Shown: positions 21,440 through 32,685 of the stretch, piece by piece
How positions within the stretch are numbered: position 1 is the stretch's first letter
Layout: each line of letters starts with the position of its first letter
From: Dipteris shenzhenensis
Taxonomy: Eukaryota; Polypodiophyta; Polypodiopsida; Gleicheniales
DNA length: 64,000 bases
Assembly (NCBI GenBank): GCA_047967505.1
Contig: CM106540.1
Direction: 5' to 3' (one strand)
The notes under the pieces: generated by a model
Databases searched by the model: none
What the model saw: the letters and a program-made list of their open reading frames with translations, nothing else
Told to the model about the DNA's origin: nothing
Translations under genes and position numbers: made by a program

Positions 21440-22281
21440 CTACGCCTACGCTCAGCCTCGCCATCGCTAGAGCCTACACTCAACCTACGCTCACGCCCCC
21501 TACGCTTAGTCTCATCTACGCTCCCTATGCTCAGCCTCGCCATCGCTTAGTCTAAGCTCCCCTATGCTTAGCCTCTCCAGCCTACGCTCCCTTGAGCTCA
21601 GCCTTGCCATCACTCCCCTCCGCTTAGCTCAGCCTTTCCATTGCCAAGCAACCCCCTTGCCATCACTCAGCTCAGTCACAAGTCACACATGGGTCACGAG
21701 ACCTGTCGCGAATCCCACCAAGGCACACAGGCCTCCCGTGCTGTTGCCCCCGTGGGCTGCGCATCCCTCAAGCCCCCCATATTGATGACCCGTGCGTCTC
21801 CACCTATTTCCCCACCCCTTGCTTCCATGTGTCTCCACCTACTTTGTCGGCCCTTGCTTCCTTGCAGAACCTTAGTAATTATTAGTTCCTAGGTTAATTA
21901 ACCAGGCTAGTTTGTTTTAGCTAGGTTAGATTAGCTGGTTGGTTAGGTTTAGTTACCTTGGGTCAAGTTAGTTAGTGAGGTTAGGTTAGGTTAGGTCAAC
22001 CAACTAGGGTTAGGCTAAGTCATAATTAGGTTAGGTTAGACTAACTACCTGTCCTAGAGGTCTTTAGGTCAATGGACTAACTATCCTAGGTGACTTAGGA
22101 AACCCCCCCCTCCCCAAAAAAAAGGATCCCTTTTTTACGCCCCCTTTTGAAGGCCTTCTACAGCGCCATTTGGGCTCATTCGGGCACCATTTCAACGACC
22201 TTCCTCCCAAGCTTCTCCATCGGCATTTTCAGTGATTCTCAGCTGCCCATTACAACAGGATAACCAAAGTCAGTTTTCGAA
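21437..22281 (+). mobile_element. CTL-3 LINE 5' UTR
   Basis: C-rich start made of imperfect repeats of CTACGCTCAGCCTCGCCATCG up to about 21660, then an A/G-rich part with GGTTAGGTTAGG repeats near 21970. Probably the internal promoter region of a copy with its 5' end preserved. Confidence 0.65.
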
Positions 22282-23540
22282 ATGGGAAAAGGGGAGAAAG
22301 ACAAAGACAAAATCAAGAAAGAAGACAAAAACCAACAAATACAATTAAAGCTCGAGGATGTGAATAAGCGCTTTGACCGGAGTGGACTCGGAGTGGATAG
22401 CAAAGAAATTCATAAGACGGGATCTACCTCAGCTTCACCTTCAGCTCCAGCCTCAGCCATAGTCACATCTCCAGTCACACCCACTCCAGCTACTTCTTCA
22501 GCCATAGATACATCCATGACAGGAGGTCCAACATTGACTCCCTCCCCCTCTCCCGCGACAAAGGGTCGACACCAATCTCCTCCCTCTCTCCTTCTCCCGC
22601 TACAATTACAGTCTCCTCATCCGTTTCATTGCCTATGTCACCTACATCGGAGGTGTCATTCACTATCCCACACTACTGCTCGACTTTTATTTCCCCTCTC
22701 CCTCTCAACCAGCCATCTCTCCCGCACCCAGCTAGTATCATTCCTCCCATGCCTTAGTCATCCCCATATCTCACCCAACTATCCCAATCACCGCCCACCA
22801 TTTTGCCCCATTCTCCTAGTTTTGTACCACAGCCTTTTCAGTTTCAGCTTGGACGAGGACTAGCTGACCCACCAACAGATGCCTGGAGTCTCTGGTCATG
22901 GAGCTACACAGCATTCGTGTGCACCAAGTGGAGTTGACTCGCTTCGCACAGGAGCAAGCCCGCTTCACCCAGGAGCAGGCTCGTGCCATATAGGAGCAGG
23001 CCCGCGTCATTCACGAGCAGGCTAGCCTCATCAAGGGCTTAGACACAACATCTTGCTGCTCCGACAAGAGGTCACAGCCATCCATGCAGCCCCAAGGAGT
23101 ACCCCATTGGTCGAGACACAGATTGTGAGCATGCAATCTGTAATCAGATGTGGCCAAACGGGAACCTGCGAAGGCAACTGTTTCAGCCACTCTCATGGAG
23201 CAGCACCACAAAGCTAGTAAGGCTCTCAACATCAAAGTACATGGCATTCCACGCACCGAGGCTGCACCAATGAGCGATGCGACTGCATTTGTGGCCAATA
23301 CTCTTGGGGTAGCTGAGCACTGGATTTAGAGGGCATGGCGGGTGGGGAGAGACCCCAATCGAGAGGAGCCCCTTATCATATGATTCCATGATGCTCAGGC
23401 ACGACTCTCAGCTTTACGACATAAATCAATCTTACGGGACCAGCCATCAATATCCATGGATGAGGATCTCACCCCTTAAGGGAAGTGGGCAGTAGTTCGA
23501 GATGGACAACTCCTTACAGGCCCCGTCGAGCATCTGCACC
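22282..23540 (+). pseudogene. CTL-3 LINE ORF1, broken
   Basis: Starts M-G-K-G-E-K-D-K-D-K with a Lys/Asp-rich N-terminus and Pro/Ser/Thr-rich linker; the original frame is lost near 22560. The coiled-coil-like glutamine-rich part is at 22900-23050. The RRM region (A-S-K-A-L-N-I-K-V-H-G-I, W-R-V-G-R-D) and C-terminal domain (S-M-D-E-D-L-T, G-K-W-A-V-V-R-D-G) are at about 23210-23510, clearly related to the CTL-1 ORF1. Several stops. Confidence 0.75.
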
Positions 23541-23584
23541 TCCTCCCACATAGGGAGGTGGGGTCTATGAGACTAAGCCTATCG

Positions 23585-25590
23585 AGACCCTATCATGTAC
23601 CATTTGGAGCTATAATGGTACCTTATGGCCAGAACCAGGGAACTTCTTGGAATCTTATACAGATCATTACATAGTCTTTTGTACAGACACATCAGAGTCT
23701 AGAGCGCCCACTACCAGTTGTCAGTGGGTACACATGTGAGTCTGCTTATAAAGATGTGACGAGGGACACAGGGGGGAGTACCAGGATCAAGAGTAGTAGT
23801 AGTTCTTTGCAGATCCATTCCCCCCGCGACCTCCCACTTTGCTCGAGATGTCCGAGAAGAGACGGAGACATCACCATACGCAGCTCTCTACAAGGACATT
23901 GTCGACTTCTCGAGCTACAGGGAAGTCCTCTTGGTTGGGGACTTCAACGCGAGGACAAGGGCCCATCAGATACCACTTCTCGACTTCAAAGACGACTCCA
24001 TTTTACTGCCAGACATTGATCTTGAGGACGCAAGATGCTGCGAGTTTCACCTAATAGACGAGCTCTAGTCACATCTTACGGGCAGACTCTGTTAGATCTA
24101 GGCAGGATGCATGATCTTATTATTTATAATGGTCTTGTTAGATGGCCCTCCTCAAGTGGTTTTACCTACTTCCCACATGGAGGGGGCTCTAGCATTGTTG
24201 ATTACATCATGGGATCCCCTGCCTTCGCCTCTTGTATCACTGATTTCACTGTCGCACCCTCTCCTCTCAAAGCGGATCACACATACCTCTTCTTTAGCAT
24301 CTCTACACCCCATCGCATAGTACCTCCCACTCTACAAATCACTCGCACCACTTATCATGACATTCATTTCGACCGCATCCTCTCGTCTATTTATTCAGCT
24401 CGCCTTTACATACTTCTCACATGTATTGACTTTATACCCTTACTAGAGGACCATGCTGCTCTGGTCACCCGCTCACTACATGAGGCTTCCCTTCACGCTT
24501 TCCCTTACACTACTTTCTCCACTCATCCACCACCACCTAGGATCATCACTTGTAATAGCTGGTAAAATGATGAGTGCAAGGCTTTACGCCGTCAATTTTG
24601 ATTTGAAACCAAAAACCACCTCCTGAACGAACCAAAGATGCTACGAGAGTATCATCGATTATTGGTACATAGGAAGAAGCTGGACTTCATCCGCCGAAAC
24701 GAGAAGGAACTACTGAATACTTTGTTTAGTAACAACTCTAAGGACTTTTGGCGGAGATTTCTAGAGGGGAGGTCCCCTTCACTACTCACTGACACTCTAA
24801 GTCTCGCACAATTATGCACGCATGCTTTGTGATATCCCAAATCAGCCCATGATGAAACTTCACAATGGCCAAGCGAATGATCATGAGGGCCTATGCACTG
24901 AATTCATTGCATACGGGATTGATCTCCTAGCCCCGATCTTAGCAAAGCTCTTTAATGAAGCTGTTTGTCTGGGGTTCCCACGCACCTGGACTGTTAACAC
25001 TATCTCACCCATCCACAAGGCAGGGGATCCCTTGAGCCCGGAAAAGTACAGGACCATTATGATCAGACAAGTCATGCCCAAGATTTATGCATCAGTGCTT
25101 CATTCTGAGGTTAGTCAATTCGCGGAGATGCAGGGACTAGAGCAGATGGATAGGCAAGATTCCAACGTGATCGTGGGACCATGGATCACATTCTCACACT
25201 TAGGTTTATCATTGAGGAGGCGAGGGCACGAAAACAGAGGGTTTATTGCTGCTTTGTGGACTTCCACAAAGCCTTTGATATGGTTTCGAGAGCCCGCCTC
25301 ATCAGGCGTCTGCAAGACTTGGGTTATGACTAGGAGATCGTTTGGGCTGTCATGGCACTTTACGAGAGGGTCTTAGGCAGATTTCAGATAGGGTCTAGAT
25401 GGACAGATGAGATCACAAGTACCATTGGGGTCAAACAAGGGTGTCCTTTATCACCAACCATGTTTGGCCTATACATTGATGAGCTTGAGACAGTTATGCA
25501 GACACCAGGGGGGATGGATGCTCTCTCGCTGGCACTATGATTCAGATCTTGTTATACGCAAATGACGTGGCCACATTGACGCAAAAGGCT
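23585..25590 (+). pseudogene. CTL-3 LINE ORF2 fragment (endonuclease and part of RT)
   Basis: Endonuclease: W-S-Y-N-G-T-L (about 23607), L-V-G-D-F-N-A-R (about 23930), I-V-D-Y-I-M-G-S (about 24197), A-D-H. RT: Y-R-T-I-M-I, D-F-H-K-A-F-D, G-V-K-Q-G-C-P-L-S-P-T, then Y-A-N-D at 25555-25566 with Asn for the first catalytic Asp. Many frameshifts. The copy ends abruptly near 25590 without a CTL 3' end, so its tail has been lost. Confidence 0.8.
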
Positions 25591-25991
25591 GATAGATTCT
25601 CTTAAAACATAGAGACATTAAACCTCAATTCAGCCCAATCCTTCGGCTATGAATATCCTTCATGTGGCTTTTGCAAGAGGAAATGTCATCCATAAAATAC
25701 CATGTTCCCAAAACTTATATGGGGCTACATGAGCAATAATGTAATGAGAGAATCCCAAGATGAAATTCTGGCCTTGGCGCCACTCCTAATGCAAGCTTTC
25801 TCTGAACTCATGTATATCTAAGTTGGTAGATTCTCCACAAGTTGGTATTCAAATGCAATTAGCAAACCTTGGAGAAGCACATTGTTAAGATTTAGATTGT
25901 AAAAGTTGTACTGAAATCTCTTTCATCATCTCCAATGCATGTTAGTTACACAGAGAGTGTAGAACATGGGAAAAGTATTCCATACTAACAC
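25591..25991. other. Unassigned intron sequence
   Basis: No ORF or recognisable element between the broken CTL-3 end and the copia-type LTR. Confidence 0.5.
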
Positions 25992-26935
25992 TGTTGGAAT
26001 GGTCACCTCCCCATCTGTAAGCCCCCATATGAGGAGAGCATGGGGGAGGTAGACCTGGAAATATTGGGGCTGCCACATGGGCAGCACGTGAGCTGCCATG
26101 TGGGCAGCTGTCAAGAAAAAGGGCAGGCCATGGACCTGCAATTGGAGGCACACCATGGCAACCTGTTTGAGCAGGCTTGTGCGCAGGGTTATTGCCTGCA
26201 GCAGGTCCTGAACAGGGCGCAGACCTGTACGGCTGCAGTACGGCTGTATGGTGGGGGTCTATGGGCACGGATCAGGCCTGCAAACAGGCCTGAAATGGGT
26301 GCAGGAAAGGGCAAAGGCAGCAGCCCAAAAGGGGCTGCCAAAGGCCCTTATATAGGGCTGGTTGGACCAGCCAACCAGGTCAGCCAGCAAGCAGACTGGT
26401 CAGCCAGGATGAGGCTGGCTGGTCGGTCCATTCAAGGGGGCCTTGTGCCCTATAAAAGGAGGGCTTCCATGCCCACATTCCATATCATCTAGAGCAGCTT
26501 TTGAGGAGCAGAAAGGAGCAGCACCAGCAGCAACAATTGGGCCTCATCCTGGAGGTAAACTTGGCTGAAGACCTGTAGACTTAGCTCACTCAGAGGGCTG
26601 CCCACCTAGACTGGTTTCCAGAGAGCAAGGTGGAGAGGATCACTCTAGACAAAGAGTCTACATTTGCTCGAGGTGGAGCACGGGGGCTCAAAGATCTAAA
26701 AGTGCCAAGCGTGTAGTAAGAGAACCTGTTGGTATTGTATCCTGTCCTACTTTGTGGATGGACGAAAATATAAAGAGTTGCTTCTATATTTGTCTCTAAG
26801 CATTCTCTATTTACTGGCTTGCACATCTATGCACATAAGTTAAGAAGTTTGTGATTCCACACCACACTGTGTGAGCTCCTGGGCATTACTATCAGTCTTC
26901 CATTGTGCATACCCTCTGTTGGGTCATTTCTAACA
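25992..26935 (+). repeat. Copia-type LTR
   Basis: About 944 bp starting TGTTGGAATGG and ending TTTCTAACA, so its ends are near-inverted (TGTTRGAA). TATAAAAG at 26451 is the likely promoter TATA box. It is followed immediately by a primer-binding site. No pol follows, so it belongs to a nearly deleted element. Confidence 0.75.
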
Positions 26936-26949
26936 TGGAATCAGAGCCC
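26936..26949 (+). other. Primer-binding site of the copia-type LTR
   Basis: TGGAATCAGAGCCC, one mismatch from the TGGTATCAGAGCC type that pairs with initiator Met-tRNA. Confidence 0.7.
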
Positions 26950-27190
26950 AAGTAGGAGGCTCACAGGTGTGGGAGCCTGAAGGCATGGACCTTGTTGAAG
27001 GACGACCCTGATTCAGAAGCTCTTGGGAATCGACTTCCACGACTGAAGGACAGTGCCCTTGCGAGAAGGAGGGTGACTCGGGTTCAGTCCGATGCGTTCA
27101 GAGTTCTGGTCTACTGAAATTTGAGTTTGGTTGACTTTGCTGTGTGGTATAACAGCAGAGATGTCGACCGCTACAGCCTCTTCAGCCCCT

Positions 27191-27343
27191 TGTTAGAAAT
27201 GACCCAACAAAGGGTACGCACAACGGAAGACTGATAGTAATGCCCAGGAGCTCACAAAGTGTGGTGTGGGGTGTGGAATCACAAACTTCTTAACTTATGT
27301 GCATAGATGTGCAAGCCAATAAATAGACAATGCTCAGAGACAA
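27191..27343 (-). repeat. Inverted copy of the copia LTR 3' end
   Basis: Reverse complement of about 26788-26935, starting TGTTAGAAATGACCCAACA. The 255 bp between the arms contain the leader and a short ATG frame (about 27166) that may be the gag start. Layout LTR, leader, inverted LTR end suggests self-integration or an inversion. Confidence 0.75.
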
Positions 27344-27345
27344 AT

Positions 27346-27683
27346 GAAAGGCGGATAGCAGACGAACTCACACAAGCTCAACTAACACAAAAAGCAATGG
27401 AACTAGCCAAGGTCAGGGCTGCTAGGAAGGAAGGAAAATGGGCAATATATCGTGAGGGCCCTCATCAAGGAGTTTAAATCAAAATCAAAAGACTCTCAGT
27501 CTTCAATTGATGTATGGCCGATTATCTCTCTTTTATTTCAGTTTACAGTGTAGGTAGTCTAAATAGCTTGGAGCTGCTTTTGCACTCCTTCGGAGTTGCA
27601 GTGTGCCCTCCCTAATCTGATGTATTAGTTTGGGGCTTCTTTGTTGTCCCATGGACATTAATAAACTTCCTTTCTTTCTTTCT
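27346..27683 (+). mobile_element. CTL-N (ORF1-only) LINE 3' fragment
   Basis: Last ~40 codons of the CTL-N ORF1 (E-L-T-Q-A-Q, K-V-R-A-A, G-K-W-A-I-Y-R), then its 3' UTR (T-T-G-C-A-C-T-C-C-T-T block), ending GTCCCATGGACATTAATAA and (TTTC)3. The hairpin present in other copies is missing. It lies 115 bp from exon 3 of the host gene. Confidence 0.8.
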
Positions 27684-27797
27684 AAGTATCAGCTACATTA
27701 GTCAATTTGCGGGTTGGCATTTGCAATAATATACCCTATTGTTGAGCAAACAAAACAAGCTAAACCACTCGATGTGACAAATAATACTGAAACTTAC

Positions 27798-27881
27798 GGT
27801 GTATACACCAACCTCGATGCAGCGTTTAGCGCCAATGAGTCGTACAAGCATCGCTAGAAACTGGCCTTGATCAGGCGAAAC
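27798..27881 (-). CDS. O-methyltransferase exon 3
   Basis: 84 bp, 28 codons, phase 0. Acceptor ATGTGTTCAG before 27881; donor TACACC/GTAAGT after 27798. It encodes V-S-P-D-Q-G-Q-F-L-A-M-L and ends C-I-E-V-G-V-Y-T, the first half of SAM-binding motif I. Motif I is completed by G-Y-S-S at the start of exon 4, 26.3 kb away. The exact fit of the motif across the gap is strong evidence that both belong to one gene. Confidence 0.9.
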
Positions 27882-28099
27882 CTGAACACATCATGACAAT
27901 GTAATAGGAACCCTCTAAAATAGTTGAAAAAGGATGAGAAACTGCATTATTTAGGTGAGCATATCTTTATGTCACCAACACTACCCATCAATTACATTTC
28001 CACACATGTAAAGCATGGATGATCATATTTTAAATCAGAGATCAACCATTCGCTATCGATCGAGGCATAGATTCAGCCACACACAATGTACAGAAAACC

Positions 28100-28102
<3 letters not shown>

Positions 28103-28140
<38 letters not shown>

Positions 28141-28148
28141 CCCCCCCC
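28103..28148 (+). repeat. (CT)n followed by C11
   Basis: CT tract not preceded by a LINE 3' end, then eleven C's and a CTL-N 5' UTR. Confidence 0.95.
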
Positions 28149-29521
28149 TCCCGCTAGCCCCTCCGTACCGCCGCTCAGCCTCTCCATCCGTAACTCCGTA
28201 CCTCTGTACCGCTCAGCCTCTCCGTCTGTACCACTGTACCGCTCAGCCTATCCGTCCGTACCTCCGTACCACTCAACCTTCTCTGTCCATACCTCGTACA
28301 GCCAGCCGCTCAGCCTCTCAGTACAGCCGCTCCCCGTACAATCGCTCAGCCTCTCCCCGTACCGTATAGCCCGTCCGTACCTTCGTCCCATCCGCACCTA
28401 GTCCTAGTCCTCCCTAACCCCGAGTTGGGCTAAACCCTCAACCCAACCCAAGGGTTAGGTTAAGCTAGGGGGTTCTCAACATACAGCCAACTATGGACTC
28501 GCCTACCCTCTCCTCCAAGTCCCCCTTAACTCCCTCAACTCCTTCAACATCCATCAGGACTCGATACTCTACAGTTGCAGCCATGACACCCTCTCCATAT
28601 GCACGGAATTACCAACAAGAAGGCTCAAAACGACCCATCCTCGGGCAATAGGATCATATTTTTTATCTGCAACAGGCAACGAGAGAGCTACGATTGGAAC
28701 CAGCAAAAGTAAAGGCCCGACTTCACATTCTAGAAGGGCCTCGTAAGCAGGCAGTAATTGATGAGGTTGTAAAATCTTGTAAGGATTCCCCCCCTACCCC
28801 GCAGCTAGTCTCTACAGTCAAAGATCTTATTCACACTGAAGTACAAACTGCTAAGAAGGAAGTGATTGTGGAAGTGGACAACAAAGCAAGTAAGTCTGAT
28901 ATTCAAGCAGAGATTAAAGAACACGAAGCTAGATGTGATTATGCTCTAAAGATTAGAATAGGGGGACTCCCAGAAGATTGGTACAAAGAGGAGGACACAT
29001 ATAGTGAAATATTGACAAAGATCAAAGCAAGCTTGCCCAACATTAAATGAGTGAATGATGATGAGCAGGATGATGATGACTCCAGGCCAGCTTCTATTTT
29101 GCACTATAGAGGTCATGCAATCCTTACTCTGAAGTCAAAAGATATGTGGAACAAGCTTCTTCGACAATCTTACAAGTTGTAGGGCACCAAAGTATGGATA
29201 GCAGAGGAGCTTACACAAGCTCAACTCAAGACTAAGGCAACTGAATTAGCTAAAGTCAAGGCTGCCAAAAAGGATGAAAAATGGGCAGTTTACCATGAAG
29301 GCGTACCACTAATCAGAGAGTTTAAATCAAAACCAAAAGACTCTCAGTATTAAACTGATGTATGGCTGTTTACTCTTCCAAATTATCATGTAGGTACTCT
29401 AAATAATATGGGTTGCTTTTTGCACTCCTTGGGAGCTGCCATGTGCCCTCCCTAAAGCAGATGTACTAGAGGGTTTCTTGCTGTCCCATAGACCTTTTGG
29501 TCTCCAGTGGACGTTAATAGA
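28149..29521 (+). mobile_element. CTL-N copy 1: complete ORF1-only LINE
   Basis: 5' UTR of imperfect repeats of GTACCGCTCAGCCTCTCCGT (28150-28390), then ORF1 (28493-29353). The 3' UTR is only about 167 bp, then AGACC/TTTT/GGTCT, GTTAATA and (CT)n. No endonuclease or RT. The same layout recurs at 31573 and 34831. It resembles mammalian HAL1 elements, which keep ORF1 and use ORF2 from other LINEs. Confidence 0.85.
28493..29353 (+). pseudogene. CTL-N copy 1 ORF1
   Basis: 286 codons in one frame with three stops (TAG 28649, TGA 29048, TAG 29180) and no frameshift. Pro/Ser/Thr-rich N-terminus, coiled coil (D-H-I-F-Y-L-Q-Q near 28652), a K-I-R-I-G-G-L RRM strand near 28945, an acidic D-D-D-D stretch, and a C-terminal domain with E-E-L-T-Q-A, K-V-K-A-A-K-K and K-W-A-V-Y-H-E-G. 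Near-identical to the copy at 35192, so both come from a recently active source. Confidence 0.82.
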
Positions 29522-29522
29522 C

Positions 29523-29567
<45 letters not shown>
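29522..29567 (+). repeat. (CT)n LINE tail
   Basis: CT tail of CTL-N copy 1 with one early interruption; a CTL-2 fragment follows. Confidence 0.95.
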
Positions 29568-29569
<2 letters not shown>

Positions 29570-30052
29570 ATCAACCCCCAATATTGGCCCACTTATACGG
29601 CCGAGGAGTCAGCCACGCAGAAGTACATTTGCACACCTATGGCAATGCGGAGGGCTTTGGCTTCACTTCGCACCCGATCACACCAGCTGCAAATTGAAAT
29701 AGGAGGATGGAAAGACATGCCAAGAGAGAGCAGAATATGCCAATTACGTGACCAGGGTATGCCAGAAACAGAAGAGCACATGGTAATGATATGCCCTTAC
29801 TATGCACACATTAGGAAAAAGTTCAGCTCTCTTCTTGAGGGACATAACAGACTGGCTGATTTGCTACATAAGGCGTCACCCTCAGCTTTAGGAACATTTG
29901 TATCTAAGCTTTTCAAGCACAGAAACTCACCTAGACATAAAGGTGGTTTCTCTTATTACCCTCCCCTTTGAGGGAGGAGTCTTTATGTATGTAAGGTTTT
30001 GTATTGTTTCAGGTCCCATAGGCCGATTTTTGGTCTTCAGAGGACGATAATA
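29568..30052 (+). mobile_element. CTL-2 LINE 3' fragment
   Basis: ORF2 C-terminus open to 29971: R-T-R-S-H-Q-L-Q-I, zinc-finger region C-Q-L-R-D, E-E-H-M-V-M-I-C-P-Y-Y, then L-G-T-F-V-S-K-L-F. This matches the CTL-2 C-terminus at 21020-21298. Ends AGGCC/GGTCT, CGATAATA and (TTC)n(CT)n. Confidence 0.85.
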
Positions 30053-30088
30053 TCTTCTTCTTCTTCTTCTTCTTCTTCTTCTTCTTCT

Positions 30089-30139
<51 letters not shown>
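30053..30139 (+). repeat. (CTT)n(CT)n LINE tail
   Basis: About 40 bp of CTT then 47 bp of CT; the next copy follows directly. Confidence 0.95.
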
Positions 30140-30141
<2 letters not shown>

Positions 30142-31312
30142 ATGCAACATTGATGCGCCGTTTCTACCATGAGGTTAACCACATTATACGCGAGGACCTC
30201 CTACAAATACACACATTCGGGACCTGGTTGGAGCCACAAGAACTCCTAGTGACTCTTAGCTTCGACTGGCTACGTAGTTCTGACGAGGGTTTTATTGATC
30301 CTCCTCAATATACCCGGATTCACCTCCCCATTCACCAAGGATCTCTATCGAGCAGTTGCAGGTTTCCTCACATCAACTTTGCATTGAGAGTGGGCAAGCT
30401 TGAGGGAGTACCTAGGAAGCGGCGCATATGCATTTTATGTGAGCTACAAGAGATTGAGTCTGAGAAGCATTTCATGTTCAGGTGTCCAGTTTACTATGAG
30501 ATCCGTGGTCACTTCTATTGCCTCTTCAGAGACAGCTTCGGGCTACTTTCCCACTTCCTCGACTTTCCAGACTAGAGATGCTTGGCCGCTTTCATCCATG
30601 AGGCAGTTAGACATCAAGATCGCTTACTCAGATAACAGGGACAGGGACGAGATACACTAGCAGACTCCTCTTAGAGCATGATCACAGAGTTCTTCCAGCC
30701 AAACCGGCCAGGTTACCACCAGCAAGACCACGTTCCAGTGACACGTCATATCCGACAGAAGATGGACATTCCCTCCATGTTTAGGGTAGGGGTGCGACCG
30801 ACTAGGGTTACTATAGCCCTGGTCCAACGCAGAGCTTCTGCCAAGAGACCACGCCAGGCAAAGCCCACGGATAGTCGACAGCACTCTATTTCTCAATCTA
30901 TGCTACCACTGTCCCATTTGGCGCAGGGTCCTTCATGATGTGGCATTGGATTCTGCTTGTGCCCTGGTCCAACGCAGAGCTTCCGCCAAGAGACCACGCT
31001 AGGCAGAGCCCACAGATAGTCTACAGCACTCCATTTCTGAATTTATGCTACCACTGTCCCATTTGGCGCAGGGTCCTTCATGATGTGGCATTGGATTCTG
31101 CTTGTACCCTGATGGCATATGATGATTGTGGTGATGAGGAGGGTCATACAGATATAAGCATTATGATTGGCTTTGTATTGATGTTCTCATGACTATGTAG
31201 CATGTAGTTTAAAGTTTGGCAGTTCGTTGCTCCACCCTTTCAGCTTGTTTTGTATCTTGTTTCACAGTCTCATAGACCCATCGGTCTTCTAAGACTTTAA
31301 TAAACTTTATTT
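30140..31312 (+). mobile_element. CTL-1 LINE 3' fragment with internal duplication
   Basis: ORF2 C-terminus: R-E-D-L-L-Q-I-H-T-F, H-L-P-I-H-Q, zinc finger I-C-I-L-C and E-K-H-F-M-F-R-C (30430-30490), F-F-Q-P-N-R-P, then a 135-bp tandem duplication (30827-30961 and 30962-31096). Ends with AGACC/CATC/GGTCT and a mixed (TTTC)/(CT) tail. Confidence 0.85.
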
Positions 31313-31333
31313 CCCTCCTTCTTTCTCTCTCTC

Positions 31334-31572
31334 ACAGGTCCAGCCACTCAAGGACGGATGACCAAATGATAGACAGCCAGGGGATTCTTCTTGGTGTTTG
31401 CCCCACCTTCATGGGTTTCTCTCACAGCGATAGAGCGATGTACTACTTTTAATTCTTGTCACAGGTATCAGCCGCAGATAGGGGAGCCCTTTTTAGTGGC
31501 CCCACCCTTAGGTTTCAGGGTATTTGGTTTCTATTCAGTCTCATAGACCCTTTGGTCTTTCGTAGGCGTTAA
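31334..31572 (+). mobile_element. CTL-1 LINE 3' UTR fragment
   Basis: About 240 bp directly after a CT-rich tail, ending GTCTCATAGACC/CTTT/GGTCT and GGCGTTAA. Unusually it has no microsatellite tail; the next copy starts at the TTAA. Confidence 0.7.
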
Positions 31573-32658
31573 GGGAGCAGCGCAGGTAGCTTCTTGAGGC
31601 CACTCCGAGCTGGGCTGAGCCCTTGGCCCAGTTCTGGGGGTCAGCTTCAGCAAAGGGCTTCCAAGTTTAGGAAGGCCAAATATGGAGCTCCCCAAAATGA
31701 AGCCAACAAGCCCTTGTATTCCACTATTGCAGCAGCACCCAGCCACTTTGTGCTGACGTACAAGAGAAGGATCGGATCAGACCCTCAGGAACACATTTAT
31801 TATCTCGAGCATGAAGTTAGAGAGCTCAAGCTCGTAGTTGCAGCTCTTAGCAAAAAGGTGAATGAGATGGAGAGCAAAGGCAAGCAGGAAATCATTGCAG
31901 AAGTTATGGAGAAGTGTAGCACATCTCCACCAACACCAATATTTGTTTCCAAGGTCGAGGAAATGATCAACAGTCAGATCAGTTCAGCCAAGGAAGAGAT
32001 GGCCATTGTTGCCAACAGCAAACTTAACAAAGTAGATCTTTACACAGAAGTAAAAGAGCAGCAGACCAACATAATAAGAAGATACTATGCATTGGAGGAC
32101 TGCCCAAGGACTGCCTTGGCTGCTTTAGTATATTAAAGGCATACACACAAGATGAGAAGATCGCATGCCTCAAGAAGGAAATACCACAAGTAGAATGGGA
32201 TGAAAATGATATCAACTATGTCTCCCAAGCGGGAATGCAAGTACATGTGTTTTTCAGAGAGAGGGCAGGAAGAACTAAGATTCTTCGACAAACAAACAAA
32301 TTGAAGGGCACAAGGATTTGGACGAGGAGCTCACCCCACCTCAGCTGAAACAAAGGAATGTCAAGCTTACCAAAGTGAAGGATGCACGTACAGCTGGAAA
32401 ATGGGCTGTGTATCGAGATGGAATAGCATTAATTAGAGACTTCAAATCTAAACCCAAAGACTCTCAATCTTAAACTGATGTTATGAAGGCCATTTTTATT
32501 AATATTATAGATTTAGTATGTAGAGGTGTGTTGTAATAATCAAGCTGGGATGCCATGTGCACTCCTCGACTCTCTGATTTAGCCAGATGATGTAAGTCAT
32601 TTTGACATTTTGTGTTTTGTCCCATAGGCCCATGAGGCCTCCCGCAGACATTAATATG
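31573..32658 (+). mobile_element. CTL-N copy 2: diverged ORF1-only LINE
   Basis: 5'-truncated. ORF1 is open 31594-32136 (coiled coil H-I-Y-Y-L-E-H-E-V-R-E-L, then P-P-T-P-I-F-V-S-K-V), then frameshifted, with K-L-K-G-T-R-I-W and G-K-W-A-V-Y-R-D-G near 32300-32415, ending 32473. The 3' UTR is about 185 bp, then AGGCC/CATGA/GGCCT and (CT)n. Only distantly similar to copies 1 and 3 but built the same way. Confidence 0.82.
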
Positions 32659-32685
32659 ACTCTCTCTCTCTCTCTCTCTCTCTCT
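32659..32685 (+). repeat. (CT)n LINE tail
   Basis: Short CT tail at the junction of CTL-N copy 2 and the next CTL-1 copy. Confidence 0.95.

Noticed and set aside
21960-22040. TTAGG-like repeats suggesting telomeric sequence
   Set aside because: Only a few imperfect GGTTAGGTTA units inside a LINE 5' UTR; not the plant TTTAGGG or TTAGGG array.
27166-27200. Short ATG frame as an independent small gene
   Set aside because: It follows a retroelement primer site and leader, so it is more likely the start of a deleted gag.
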